Part shown: piece after piece, positions 34,424 to 42,892 of the stretch
Numbering within the stretch: the first letter of the stretch is position 1
Layout of the letters: the number at the start of each line of letters is the position of its first letter
NCBI GenBank assembly: GCA_021203325.1
Contig: JAJQBL010000090.1
Coordinates: 1-58,230, forward strand
Origin: Clostridiales bacterium
Lineage (GTDB): Bacteria > Bacillota > Clostridia > Oscillospirales > Oscillospiraceae
Direction of reading: 5' to 3'
Length of the DNA: 58,230 bases
Position numbers and translations under genes: made by a program
The notes under the pieces: generated by a model
The model's input: only the letters and a program-made list of their open reading frames with translations
Database searches by the model: none
Told to the model about the DNA's origin: nothing

Positions 34424-35401
34424 TCAAAACTTTTTTTCTGCCTCCCGGTTCCGGTACTCCACCGGGGAGCAGCCGTATTTCTCCCGGAAGCGGCGGTAAA
34501 AATAGCTGCTGTTCCGGTAGCCGATGCTGTCCAGAATGGCCTCCACCGTCAGGGGGGTGTTGGCCAGCAGGTAGGCCGCCTGCTGGAGCTTCCGCTGCTG
34601 GAGCAGGTCCTTGAAGCTGCCCCCGGCGTATTTTGTCAGCAGGCGGCTGAGGACGTAGGTGGGACAGCCCAGCCGGGCGGACACCTCCGCCAGGGTGCCG
34701 GATTTGTAGTGGGTGTCGATGTATTTCAGGGTCAGGAACACCAGATTCTGCTCCTGCCGGCTGGGGTCGTCCCGGCTGATGGACTCGGCGTACTGGGACA
34801 GGTTCAACAGCATCAGCCCCATGGTGGTCTGGTTCAGGGTGTTGGTGTTGCTGCCGCCGTGGAGCAGCGTCCACACCATGTTCTCCATCAGGTTCTGCAC
34901 CGGCAGGAGGTTTTTCGCCGGGATATACAGATAGTGGGCGTCCGTCCCCGTCCCGGACAGGGTGGAGAGGAGGAAGTCCCGCAGCACGTTTTCCCGCTCG
35001 ATCATGGAGATGGAGCGGTCAAAGAACTCCGGCAGGATGATGAAGTTCACGGCGATGTCCTCCCGCCCGGCGGGGAGAATCTCGTGGTACACCCCCTGAT
35101 TCAGAAACAGCAGGTCCCCCTCCTCCAGCGTGACCGCCTCGGTGTCGTTTAAGATGTGGCGGGTCGTGCCGGAGCACATATACACCAGCTCCACATAGTT
35201 GTGCCGGTGCCGGGGGAAGTGGATGAACCGGGTGTGGGGGCGGATTTCGATGAGCTGGCCCTTTTCCAGCAGCTTCTGGCTGTCCACCACAAATTCCCGG
35301 CGGGAGGTGTACAGCTCCCGCTGGATGCGGTGATCGCCGTCGAGAATGGCCTGTTCCTCCGCCGTAATGGGGCGGAGCTGGGAGAGGAGGGATTCGTTCA
35401 T
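34424..35401 (-). CDS. AraC family regulator, probable rhamnose-operon activator
   Basis: 325-residue regulator with an N-terminal cupin sensor domain (FIHFPRHRHNYVELVYMCSG near 60-80, typical of sugar-binding AraC proteins) and a C-terminal double helix-turn-helix (about 215-320) with SYFYRRFREKYGCSPVEYRN, the AraC signature. It is transcribed away from the rhaB operon across a shared 150-base control region, so it is probably the L-rhamnose-responsive activator, analogous in role to RhaS/RhaR. The sensor specificity is inferred from context. Confidence 0.87.
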   Translation of the reverse strand: MNESLLSQLRPITAEEQAILDGDHRIQRELYTSRREFVVDSQKLLEKGQLIEIRPHTRFIHFPRHRHNYVELVYMCSGTTRHILNDTEAVTLEEGDLLFLNQGVYHEILPAGREDIAVNFIILPEFFDRSISMIERENVLRDFLLSTLSGTGTDAHYLYIPAKNLLPVQNLMENMVWTLLHGGSNTNTLNQTTMGLMLLNLSQYAESISRDDPSRQEQNLVFLTLKYIDTHYKSGTLAEVSARLGCPTYVLSRLLTKYAGGSFKDLLQQRKLQQAAYLLANTPLTVEAILDSIGYRNSSYFYRRFREKYGCSPVEYRNREAEKKF

Positions 35402-35433
35402 GGGGGTGTCTCCTTGGATGATAGCATACCCTT

Positions 35434-35462
35434 ATTTTAACACAGGCTGCGCCGGATTGCAA
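35434..35462 (-). promoter_or_regulatory. Promoter of the AraC-type gene
   Basis: On the minus strand TTGCAA (35457-35462), a 17-base spacer and TAAAAT (35434-35439). Confidence 0.75.
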
Positions 35463-35499
35463 ATAAGGTCCCTCATTTCATTTGATAAAGACCTTATTT
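35461..35499. promoter_or_regulatory. Candidate operator in the araC-rhaB control region
   Basis: A perfect 10-bp inverted repeat, AAATAAGGTC at 35461-35470 and GACCTTATTT at 35490-35499, with arm starts 29 bases apart. The left arm touches the -35 box of the AraC gene and the right arm covers the -35 box of rhaB. A further CCTTATTTT half-site lies at 35430-35438. This fits looping or paired half-site binding by the AraC-type regulator. Confidence 0.65.
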
Positions 35500-35522
35500 T
35501 TTCAACAGCCCTGGGCTACAAT
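35494..35522 (+). promoter_or_regulatory. Promoter of the rha operon
   Basis: TTATTT (35494-35499), a 17-base spacer and TACAAT (35517-35522). The poor -35 box overlaps the candidate operator, suggesting a need for an activator. Confidence 0.6.
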
Positions 35523-35555
35523 AGTGGCATCAACCAAACAAAAGGAGGGATTCCC

Positions 35556-37007
35556 ATGAACAACTACTGTCTGGCCATCGATATCGGCGCCTCCTCCGGG
35601 CGGCACATTCTCGGCTCCGTCCGGGACGGGGTCATCACCCTGGAGGAGGTTTACCGGTTTGACAACAGACAGCTGCGGAAAAACGGCCACGACTGCTGGG
35701 ATTTGGACAACCTGTGGAACGGCATCGTCAGCGGCCTGAAAGCCTGCAAAGCCGCCGGAAAAATCCCCGCCACCATCGGCATCGACACCTGGGCGGTGGA
35801 TTACGTCCTGCTGGACGGGAATGACCGGCTTCTGGGGGACGCCGTGGCCTACCGGGACAGCCGCACTCAGGGGATGGACAGCGTACTGGAGGAAAAAGTC
35901 TCCCCCAGCGAGCTGTACGCCCGCACCGGCATCCAGAAGCAGAGCTTCAACACGGTGTACCAGCTTCTGGCCCAGCAGCGGGAGCATCGGTCGCAGCTGG
36001 AACAGGCGGAGAGCCTGCTGATGATTCCGGACTACTTCCACTTTCTGCTCACCGGGGTCAAAAAGCAGGAGTACACCAACGCCACCAGCACCAACCTGGT
36101 GAATGCCGCCGCCAAGACCTGGGACTATGACCTGATTCGCACCCTGGGCCTACCGGAGGGGCTGTTCGGCCCCCTGTCCATGCCCGGCGAGACGGTGGGA
36201 GAGCTGCTGCCGGAGATTCAGGCGGAGGTGGGCTTCAACGCCACTGTGGTCCTCCCCGCCACCCACGACACCGGCTCGGCTTTTCTTGCTGTTCCCGCCA
36301 GGGACGACAACGCGGTGTACCTCTCCAGCGGCACCTGGTCCCTGCTGGGGGTGGAGAACGAGGAACCCATCACCGCCGAGGCCAGCCGGGCCCAGAACTT
36401 CACCAACGAGGGCGGGGCCTGGTACCGGTACCGCTACCTGAAAAACATCATGGGCCTGTGGATGATTCAGTCCATCCGCAGGGAGCTGAACGGCGTCAGC
36501 TATGTGGCAGGGAAAAATACCTTCACCGGCACCGGCCGTCAGTGGGGTTTCCCCGACCTGATCGAAGCCGCAAAGGGGGCACAGGGCTTCCCCTCTGTGG
36601 TGGATGTGGACGACGCCGGGTTCCTGGCTCCCGACAGCATGATTCAGGCGGTGAAGGACTACTGCGCGAAAACCAGTCAGCCCGTCCCGGAGACGGTGGG
36701 GGAGGTCATGCAGTGCGTTTACGTCAGCCTGACCCGCCGGTACGCCGAGGCCATCCGGGACTTGCAGACGCTCACCGGCAAGACCTACACCAGCGTCAAT
36801 ATCGTGGGCGGCGGCTGTCAGGACGGCTACCTGAATCAGATGACCGCCAACGCCACCGGGCTGCCCGTCTATGCCGGGCCGGTGGAGGGCACCGCCATCG
36901 GCAACCTGCTGGTGCAGTTCATCCGGGCAGGCGCGTTCGGCAGCCTGCAGGCGGCCAGGGACGCTATCCGCCGCAGTTTCGACATTTCGGAAATTCAACC
37001 AATGTAA
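35556..37007 (+). CDS. rhaB: Rhamnulokinase RhaB
   Basis: FGGY-family sugar kinase that phosphorylates L-rhamnulose to rhamnulose 1-phosphate. The 483 residues begin CLAIDIGASSGRHILGSVRD, the RhaB form of the phosphate-1 motif, with TWAVDYVLLD, SYFHFLLTG-type and LPATHDTGSAFLAVP stretches, VYLSSGTWSLLGVE (adenosine region) and VGGGCQDGYLNQMTA. AAAGGAGGG lies 8 bases before the ATG at 35556. It is the first gene of the rha operon. Confidence 0.95.
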   Translation: MNNYCLAIDIGASSGRHILGSVRDGVITLEEVYRFDNRQLRKNGHDCWDLDNLWNGIVSGLKACKAAGKIPATIGIDTWAVDYVLLDGNDRLLGDAVAYRDSRTQGMDSVLEEKVSPSELYARTGIQKQSFNTVYQLLAQQREHRSQLEQAESLLMIPDYFHFLLTGVKKQEYTNATSTNLVNAAAKTWDYDLIRTLGLPEGLFGPLSMPGETVGELLPEIQAEVGFNATVVLPATHDTGSAFLAVPARDDNAVYLSSGTWSLLGVENEEPITAEASRAQNFTNEGGAWYRYRYLKNIMGLWMIQSIRRELNGVSYVAGKNTFTGTGRQWGFPDLIEAAKGAQGFPSVVDVDDAGFLAPDSMIQAVKDYCAKTSQPVPETVGEVMQCVYVSLTRRYAEAIRDLQTLTGKTYTSVNIVGGGCQDGYLNQMTANATGLPVYAGPVEGTAIGNLLVQFIRAGAFGSLQAARDAIRRSFDISEIQPM

Positions 37008-37023
37008 GGATGGAGGTTCTACA

Positions 37024-38442
37024 ATGTTAGTCAACACAAAAGCGAAGGTAGGCGTCTTTTCCATCGCGCTGGGCGCGTATCTGCCCCAGTTCCCCTCTCT
37101 GGTGCCGGAGTTTACGGCACAGTATGAGGCGTTCAAGAAAACCATCCCCGACACGGTGGACATCGTGGACGGCGGCATGGTCACCACCAAGGAGCAGTCC
37201 CAGGCGGCAGGCAACCTGTTCCGGGCGGCGGATGTGGATTTGGTCTTTTTGCAGCTCCTGACCTACGCCACCTCTTACAATATGCTCCCTGCCGTGAAGG
37301 ATTTGGACGTCCCCGTGGTGCTGGTGAACGTTCAGAAGCTGAAAGCCCTGGACTATGACCACACCGACATCGCCTCCTGGCTGGGCGAGGGCTATGCCTG
37401 CGGCGCCGTGGGCGAGATGGTGGCCGACCTGGAGCGGTTCGGCAAGCGTCACGCCGTCATCACCGGCGTGGTGGAGGGCGGCGACCCCGCCGTCCAGGCC
37501 GAGATTGAGGACTGGTGCAAGGCCGCTCAGGTCCGCCGCCGCTTCCGCCAGACCAACATCGCCCAGATCGGGCGGCCCTATCCCGGCATGATGGATCTGT
37601 ATATCGACGAATCCAATCTGTACCGCCGGATGGGCCTCTACACGAAGCAGTTCGACTGGGAGAAGATGTGGGCCATTGCCGACAACGTCACCAACGAGGA
37701 CGCCATCCGGGCCAAGGCCCAGGACATTCTGGACACCTTCGACGTCGAGGGCGGCGGCAGCATTGAGGAAGTCTGGGAGATGGCAAAGTACGTCGTGGCC
37801 TTTGAGCAGTGGGTCAAGGACGAGCAGCTGGGCCTCATCGCCTCCCACTACGACGGCTACGCCCAGGGCAAGGCCGGCGTGCTGGACAGCATGCTGATTC
37901 CCGCCTTCTCCATGCTCATCAAGCAGGGCACCGCCTGCGCCGTGGAGGGCGACATGAAGGTGGCCATGGCCATGAGCATCCTCAAGACCATCTCCGGCAC
38001 CGGCCAGCTCGCTGAGATGTACTCCATCGACTTCAACGACGACATCGCCATCATCGGGCACAGCGGCTCCGGTGACGCCGACATCTCCGACAAGAAGCCC
38101 ACCATGAAAATCGTCAAGGTGTTCCACGGCAAGACCGGCGGCGGCTACCTGACCCAGTTCTACCCCTACACCGGCCCCGTGACCTATCTGGCCATCACCC
38201 AGGACGGCAACGGCAACTTCAAGTTCGTGGTGGCGGAGGGCGTCAACGAGGAGGGCAAGATTTTGTCCTTCGGCGACACCAATATGCGCACCCGGTTCAC
38301 CTGCGGGGCGCGGGACTTCGTCACCCGCTGGAGCGAGTGCGGCCCCACCCACCACTTCGCCGCGGCCACCGGGCGGCACATCGACACCATTTTGAAGGTG
38401 GCGAAGATTCTGAACGTGCCCGTGGACATCGTCACCCGGTAA
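37024..38442 (+). CDS. AraA/FucI-superfamily isomerase, probable L-rhamnose isomerase of this operon
   Basis: 472-residue protein of the L-arabinose/L-fucose isomerase fold, not the TIM-barrel RhaA. Visible family features include the early VDLVFLQLLTYATSYNM stretch, CAVEGDMKVAMAMSIL (metal/substrate Glu and Asp), IIGHSGSGDADIS and the late CGPTHHFAAATGRHID histidines. It lies between rhaB and rhaM-rhaD, and no RhaA gene is in the window, so it probably does the rhamnose-to-rhamnulose step by non-orthologous replacement. Fucose or arabinose isomerase activity cannot be excluded from sequence. GGAGG precedes the ATG at 37024. Confidence 0.8.
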   Translation: MLVNTKAKVGVFSIALGAYLPQFPSLVPEFTAQYEAFKKTIPDTVDIVDGGMVTTKEQSQAAGNLFRAADVDLVFLQLLTYATSYNMLPAVKDLDVPVVLVNVQKLKALDYDHTDIASWLGEGYACGAVGEMVADLERFGKRHAVITGVVEGGDPAVQAEIEDWCKAAQVRRRFRQTNIAQIGRPYPGMMDLYIDESNLYRRMGLYTKQFDWEKMWAIADNVTNEDAIRAKAQDILDTFDVEGGGSIEEVWEMAKYVVAFEQWVKDEQLGLIASHYDGYAQGKAGVLDSMLIPAFSMLIKQGTACAVEGDMKVAMAMSILKTISGTGQLAEMYSIDFNDDIAIIGHSGSGDADISDKKPTMKIVKVFHGKTGGGYLTQFYPYTGPVTYLAITQDGNGNFKFVVAEGVNEEGKILSFGDTNMRTRFTCGARDFVTRWSECGPTHHFAAATGRHIDTILKVAKILNVPVDIVTR

Positions 38443-38449
38443 GGCCGCC

Positions 38450-38767
38450 ATGGAACGCTATGCGTGGAAGGGGCGCATCCGCCCCGGAAAACAGGCGGAG
38501 TACCAACGCCGCCATGACAACATCTGGCCGGAGATGAAGCAGGTCCTCAAGGACGCCGGCATCTGCCATTACAGCATCTGGATGACCGGGGACGAGCTGT
38601 TCGGCTACTACGAGTGTGAACAGGGCATCGCCTATGCCGCCAGAGTGCAGGCGGAGAGTGAGGTAGTAGCCCGCTGGGACGAGTACATGAAAGATGTGCT
38701 GGAAATGGAAAAGGACCCGGTGACCGGCGCACAGCCGCTGATGACCCAGGTTTTTTGGCTGGAATAA
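38450..38767 (+). CDS. rhaM: L-rhamnose mutarotase RhaM
   Basis: 105-residue dimeric alpha/beta-barrel enzyme that interconverts alpha- and beta-L-rhamnose. The family pattern is clear: RIRPGKQAEYQRRHDNIWPEM with the catalytic His, CHYSIWMTGDELFGYYEC, and WDEYMKDVLEM. Length is normal. It starts 7 bases after the isomerase stop, so it is co-transcribed. Together with rhaB and rhaD it fixes the operon's role as rhamnose catabolism. Confidence 0.94.
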   Translation: MERYAWKGRIRPGKQAEYQRRHDNIWPEMKQVLKDAGICHYSIWMTGDELFGYYECEQGIAYAARVQAESEVVARWDEYMKDVLEMEKDPVTGAQPLMTQVFWLE

Positions 38768-38805
38768 CACAATACCATTTAAATCATTGAAAGGATGGAT
38801 ACACA

Positions 38806-39636
38806 ATGAAGGTTTTAGATGCAAAATTTATGCAGGGCTTTATGCGCATGGCGGACGACGGCTGGCAGCAGGGCTGGCACGAGCGCAACGGCGGCAACCT
38901 GACCTACCGGATGAAGCCGGAGGAGGTGGAGGCCGTCCGGGAGGATTTGTCCTTTGACGGCGCGTGGAAGGACATCGGCACCAGCGTGCCCGGTCTGGCC
39001 GGGGAATTCTTCGTGGCCACCGGCTCCGGCAAGTACTTCCGCAACGTCATGAGCGCCCCGGAGGACTCCTGCGCCATCTGCGAGATCGACGACAAGGGCG
39101 AAAAGTACCGCGTTTGCTGGGGCCTGGTGAACGGCGGCCGTCCCACCAGCGAGTTCCCCTCCCACCTGATGAACCATGAGGTGAAGAAGGCGGCCACCGG
39201 CGGCAGGCACCGCGTCATCTACCACGCCCACCCCGCCAACACCATCGCCCTGACCTTCGTGCTGCCCCTGACCGATGAGGCGTTCACCCGCGAGCTGTGG
39301 GAGATGGCCACCGAGTGTCCGGTGGTGTTCCCCTCCGGCATCGGCGTGGTGCCCTGGATGGTGCCCGGCGGCCGGGACATCGCCGTGGCCACCAGCGAAC
39401 TGATGAAGCAGTACGACGTGGCCATCTGGGCCCACCACGGCATGTTCTGCTCCGGCGAAGACTTTGACCTGACCTTCGGCCTGATGCACACTGTGGAGAA
39501 GAGCGCCGAGATTCTGGTGAAGGTGATCTCCATGACCGGCGGCACCAAGCGGCAGACCATTCAGCCTGACGAGTTCCGCCACCTGGCGGTGGACTTCGGC
39601 GTGACGCTGCCGGAGAAGTTCCTGTACGAGAAGTAA
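38806..39636 (+). CDS. rhaD: Rhamnulose-1-phosphate aldolase RhaD
   Basis: Class II zinc aldolase that splits rhamnulose 1-phosphate into dihydroxyacetone phosphate and L-lactaldehyde. The 276 residues begin with the RhaD pattern WHERNGGNLTYRM, followed by ATGSGKYFRNV, the zinc site HRVIYHAHPANTIALTF (HxH) and AIWAHHGMFCSGED (third His). AAAGGATGG precedes the ATG. It is the last gene of the rha operon and is followed by a strong terminator. Confidence 0.95.
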   Translation: MKVLDAKFMQGFMRMADDGWQQGWHERNGGNLTYRMKPEEVEAVREDLSFDGAWKDIGTSVPGLAGEFFVATGSGKYFRNVMSAPEDSCAICEIDDKGEKYRVCWGLVNGGRPTSEFPSHLMNHEVKKAATGGRHRVIYHAHPANTIALTFVLPLTDEAFTRELWEMATECPVVFPSGIGVVPWMVPGGRDIAVATSELMKQYDVAIWAHHGMFCSGEDFDLTFGLMHTVEKSAEILVKVISMTGGTKRQTIQPDEFRHLAVDFGVTLPEKFLYEK

Positions 39637-39686
39637 AAGGTGACCGGGACAGGAAACCGCCCCGGAGCGCCGACAGCAAAATGATT

Positions 39687-39732
39687 CCCCCGCAAAGGCA
39701 GGCTTGCAGCCTGTCTTTGCGGGGGTTTGCGT
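39687..39732. terminator. Terminator after rhaD
   Basis: A 17-bp stem with one mismatch (39687-39703 with 39709-39725) followed by a T-rich tract. It lies between the convergent rha and thi operons. Confidence 0.9.
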
Positions 39733-39799
39733 TTGGCGGGTATCCTGAGTGACGGTTCCGCCTTTTACAGTTGTATGTGTCAGGGCGGCCCCGGCCCGT

Positions 39800-40969
39800 T
39801 CAGCGTTCCTTCCGTTCCGCCAGCCTGCCCCACAGCAGGACAAGAACCATGGTGATGAGCATATCCGGCAGGGTGTTCCCCAGGGGCAGGTCAACCTGCA
39901 TCAGCAGGCGATACACCACAAAGCCGATGAGCCAGATCACCAGCCGGGAGACGGAGTAGGCCTCCCCTCTGCTGTCCGTTTTCAGCAGGAAGAAGTCGGC
40001 CATCTGCACCGCGATCATGGGGGCGAACACCGAGCCGATCAGGTAGAGGAAGTCGGTGATGTCGTCCATGGGGAACAGGATGGCGGCCACAATGCCCACC
40101 ACCGTCACCGCAATGGCGGTGAGCTTGCCGTTGCATTTGTCGGTGATGGCCTCGGCGGACACCCCGGCGGAATAGGCGTCCAGGAAGGTGGTGGTGACGG
40201 TGGACAGCACCACGATCACCAGCCCGGCCACGCCCAGCCCCGCCTGCACCATGATGGTGGCCACGTCGCTCTCCCCGGTGTAGATGGCGGCCCCCATGCC
40301 GATGAAGTACATCCAGCAGGAGACGACGCCGTAGACCACCGTGCTGGCCAGGGTGGCGGCCACCGGCTTCTCCGCGTCACGGGTGTAGTCGCTGATGAGG
40401 GGGAGCCAGCTCAGGGGCATAGCCACCGCCAGCTCCACCGCGGACCCGAAGGTCAGGGTCTCCTGTGTTTCGGCGGAGACCGCGCCGCTGTCGAAGAAAA
40501 TCACCCTGCACAGCACCAGCGTCAGCAGGAAGAGCAGGGCCATCGCCACCTGGTTGACCCGGCCCAGGTTGGTGATGCCCACCACCAGCCAGACGATAAT
40601 CAGCCCGCCGATGACCAGGCACCACACCCAGCTTCCCACGCCGGCGATGCCGTCCGCGGCCAGGGCCCCGTCATAAATCATAATGGCCGTCCAGCCCACC
40701 AGCTGGAGCACGTTCAGCACGGCGAACAGCAGCCCGCCCTTCTGGCCGAAGCTGAGCTTCACCGTCTCCATGGCGCTGAGCCCGGTGCGCCCGCCGATGA
40801 GCCCGGCGAAGAACATCATGGCGCAGCCGATGACATGGCCCAGCAGAATCGCCAGCAGGCCCTTCGCCATGCCCAGGGGGGCAAAGTAGGTGCCGGTGAG
40901 AATCTCCGCGATGGAGACCCCGGCCCCGAACCAAATCAGCCCGTTCTGGGCCACCGTGGTCTTTTTCAT
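39800..40969 (-). CDS. cytX: Putative hydroxymethylpyrimidine transporter CytX
   Basis: 389-residue NCS1-family permease with about 12 membrane segments, beginning QNGLIWFGAGVSIAEILTGT, the CytX form of the nucleobase-cation-symporter start. CytX proteins are linked by genomic context to thiamine salvage and are predicted to import hydroxymethylpyrimidine. That fits this position: its ATG overlaps the thiD stop (ATGA) in a TPP-riboswitch operon. Direct transport evidence for the family is limited. Confidence 0.9.
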   Translation of the reverse strand: MKKTTVAQNGLIWFGAGVSIAEILTGTYFAPLGMAKGLLAILLGHVIGCAMMFFAGLIGGRTGLSAMETVKLSFGQKGGLLFAVLNVLQLVGWTAIMIYDGALAADGIAGVGSWVWCLVIGGLIIVWLVVGITNLGRVNQVAMALLFLLTLVLCRVIFFDSGAVSAETQETLTFGSAVELAVAMPLSWLPLISDYTRDAEKPVAATLASTVVYGVVSCWMYFIGMGAAIYTGESDVATIMVQAGLGVAGLVIVVLSTVTTTFLDAYSAGVSAEAITDKCNGKLTAIAVTVVGIVAAILFPMDDITDFLYLIGSVFAPMIAVQMADFFLLKTDSRGEAYSVSRLVIWLIGFVVYRLLMQVDLPLGNTLPDMLITMVLVLLWGRLAERKER

Positions 40970-41774
40970 GCCTGGGCCTCCTTCCGGTACTGAGCGGGGA
41001 GGGCAAAGGCGTGGTCCATGGGGCCGGAGCCGTGGCCCAGGTCCAGCATGGCGGACAGCGCCCCGGAGATGTACTCCTTCGCCATGGCCACCGCCTCCTC
41101 CAGAGGGTAGCCCTTGGCCAGGTTGGCAGCGATGGCGCTGGACAGGGTGCAGCCGGTGCCGTGGGTGTTGGGGTTGTCAATGCGCCTGCCCCGGAGCCAC
41201 AGGGCCTTGCCCTCCCGCCACAGCAGGTCGTTGGCGTCGTTCAGGTCGTGGCCCCCCTTGCACAGGACGCTGCACCCGTAGCGCTGGCTGATCTCTCTGG
41301 CCGCCGCCTCCATCTGGGCGGGGAGCTGATGGGGTGCCCCGCCAGAATCTCCGCCTCCGGGATGTTGGGGGTGGCCACCTCCGCCAGGGGCAGCAGCTCC
41401 GTCACCAGGGCGTCCACCGCATCGTCCCGCAGCAGCTTGGCCCCTGAGGTGGCCACCATCACCGGGTCCACCACGATATGCCGGGCGTGATACTGCTTCA
41501 GCTTCCGGGCGATGACCCGAATCAGTTCGCTGGAGGAGACCATTCCGATTTTCACGGCGTCGGGCGCGATGTCCGTAAACACGGCGTCCAGCTGCTCCTC
41601 CAAAAAAGTGGGTGTTGCCTCCAGAATGTCTGTGACGCCGGTAGTGTTCTGGGCGGTCAGGGCGGTGACAGCGCTCATGGCGAATACGCCATTCATGGTC
41701 ATCGTCTTGATGTCTGCCTGGATACCGGCGCCTCCGCTGGAATCGCTTCCGGCGATCGTCAATGCTGTTTTCAT
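40966..41774 (-). CDS. thiD: Hydroxymethylpyrimidine/phosphomethylpyrimidine kinase ThiD (frame disrupted)
   Basis: Phosphorylates HMP and HMP-P to the pyrophosphate used by ThiE. The start TIAGSDSSGGAGIQADIKT is the ThiD signature, with HIVVDPVMVATSGAKLL in the middle and THGTGCTLSSAIAANLAKG (phosphate-binding loop) at the end. The first 165 residues and the rest lie in different frames. Adding one base to the G run 41320-41323 (4 G) gives ...ISSPAQMEAAAREIS and a 269-residue protein of normal length; a nearby GGGG at 41331-41334 is the alternative site. Probably a sequencing indel. AAAGGAG precedes the ATG. Confidence 0.88.
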
Positions 41775-41897
41775 GTTTCATACTCCTTTACTGTTCAGCA
41801 TTTCGTTTTATTACGCGACACAAGGTGGTGCCCCCAATGTGCCCCGTGAAACCGGCCCTGACGGGCCGCAGTTTCCTGTAAATATAAAATTGTAGTG

Positions 41898-42530
41898 TCA
41901 GAGCTGCCCCGCCAGCCGGTGCAGCTCCTCGGCGGCGGCCTGCACGTCCTCCTGGGCGAACAGAGCGCTGACCACCGCCGCCCCGGCCAGGCCGCAGCCC
42001 TGCAGCAGGGGCAGGTTGTCCCGCGTAATGCCGCCGATGGCCACCACGGGGATGTCCACCGCCGCCGTGACCGCCTGCAGCGTCTCCCTGGGGATGGGCC
42101 GGGCGTCGGTTTTCGTCCCCGTGACAAAGGCCGCGCCGCAGCCCAGGTAGTCCGCCCCGGCCCGCGCTGCGGCCACGGCCTGGGCCACGTCGTGGGCGGA
42201 GACGCCCAGAATCTTGTCCGGCCCCAGCAGGGCCCGGGCCTGCCGGGCCGCCATGTCCTCCTGCCCCACATGGACGCCGTCCGCCCCCACCGCCAGGGCC
42301 AGGGCCACGTCGTCGTTCACCAGAAAGGGGACGCCGTACCGGCGGCACAGGGCGCAGAGGGCCTTCGCCTCCGTCAGCAGCGCCCCGCCGGTCAGGGTCT
42401 TTTCCCTCAGCTGGACGATAGTGGCCCCGCCCAGAATGGCCTGCTCCACCTGGCTCTCCAGGGTGCGGCCGTGGAGCCAGGCCCGGTCTGTCACCGCGTA
42501 CAGCCGCAGCGTTTCCGGATTCAGTTTCAT
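41898..42530 (-). CDS. thiE: Thiamine-phosphate synthase ThiE
   Basis: Joins HMP-pyrophosphate and thiazole phosphate to give thiamine phosphate. The 210-residue TIM barrel shows IVQLREKTL (phosphate/Mg region), VNDDVALAL, GVHVGQEDM, the pyrophosphate loop VTGTKTDA (normally VFPTxTK-like, here slightly altered) and VVAIGGITRDNL. The start at 42530 has a GGCAGGA sequence upstream. It is the first gene after the TPP riboswitch, followed by thiD and cytX. Confidence 0.93.
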   Translation of the reverse strand: MKLNPETLRLYAVTDRAWLHGRTLESQVEQAILGGATIVQLREKTLTGGALLTEAKALCALCRRYGVPFLVNDDVALALAVGADGVHVGQEDMAARQARALLGPDKILGVSAHDVAQAVAAARAGADYLGCGAAFVTGTKTDARPIPRETLQAVTAAVDIPVVAIGGITRDNLPLLQGCGLAGAAVVSALFAQEDVQAAAEELHRLAGQL

Positions 42531-42550
42531 ATATCCTGCCCCTCCCAATC

Positions 42551-42590
42551 AAAAAGGCCGCAGGCGCTCAAAGAGAGCGACGCCTGCGGC
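42551..42590 (-). terminator. Riboswitch-linked intrinsic terminator before thiE
   Basis: A 10-bp GC-rich stem (42557-42566 with 42581-42590) followed on the minus strand by five T (A-run 42551-42555), placed between the riboswitch and thiE. Ligand-induced termination is the likely mode of control. Confidence 0.88.
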
Positions 42591-42597
42591 ATCGAAA

Positions 42598-42690
42598 AAA
42601 CTCCCTACGTTGGCATTATCCAAATCAGGTTCTCCGGGTCACGGCAGTACAGCCGACTCTCAGCCCGCTCCGGCGAGCTCCCCGCGTATC
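42598..42690 (-). ncRNA. TPP (THI-box) riboswitch
   Basis: On the minus strand the conserved elements appear in order: GGGGAGCT, GGGCTGAGAG, GACCC, GAACCTGAT, GGATAATGCC and CGTAGGGA (near 42602-42609). This is the thiamine pyrophosphate aptamer. It lies upstream of thiE-thiD-cytX and is followed by an intrinsic terminator. Confidence 0.96.
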
Positions 42691-42804
42691 ATTTAATTCT
42701 AATCTTTACTATACGCCCTTTCCCGGCAAATTGCAAGGGGAGATGAATAATTTCTGCCGGGCGGGGGCGTTTGTTCCTCAGGCAGGGAAACAACCTTTGC
42801 TTCA

Positions 42805-42833
42805 TTGACCGCCGGTGCCTGCCATGTTATAAT
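42805..42833 (+). promoter_or_regulatory. Promoter of the isochorismatase-family gene
   Basis: TTGACC (42805-42810), a 17-base spacer and TATAAT (42828-42833): near consensus. Confidence 0.85.
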
Positions 42834-42892
42834 CGTGTCGGAAAGACTTCCCGCCGCAGCGCGGCGAATCACTACAGAAAGAAGGATGCAGC

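Noticed and set aside
37027-38451. 474-residue minus-strand frame opposite the isomerase
   Set aside because: Shadow frame; the plus strand encodes a recognisable isomerase with a ribosome site in operon context.
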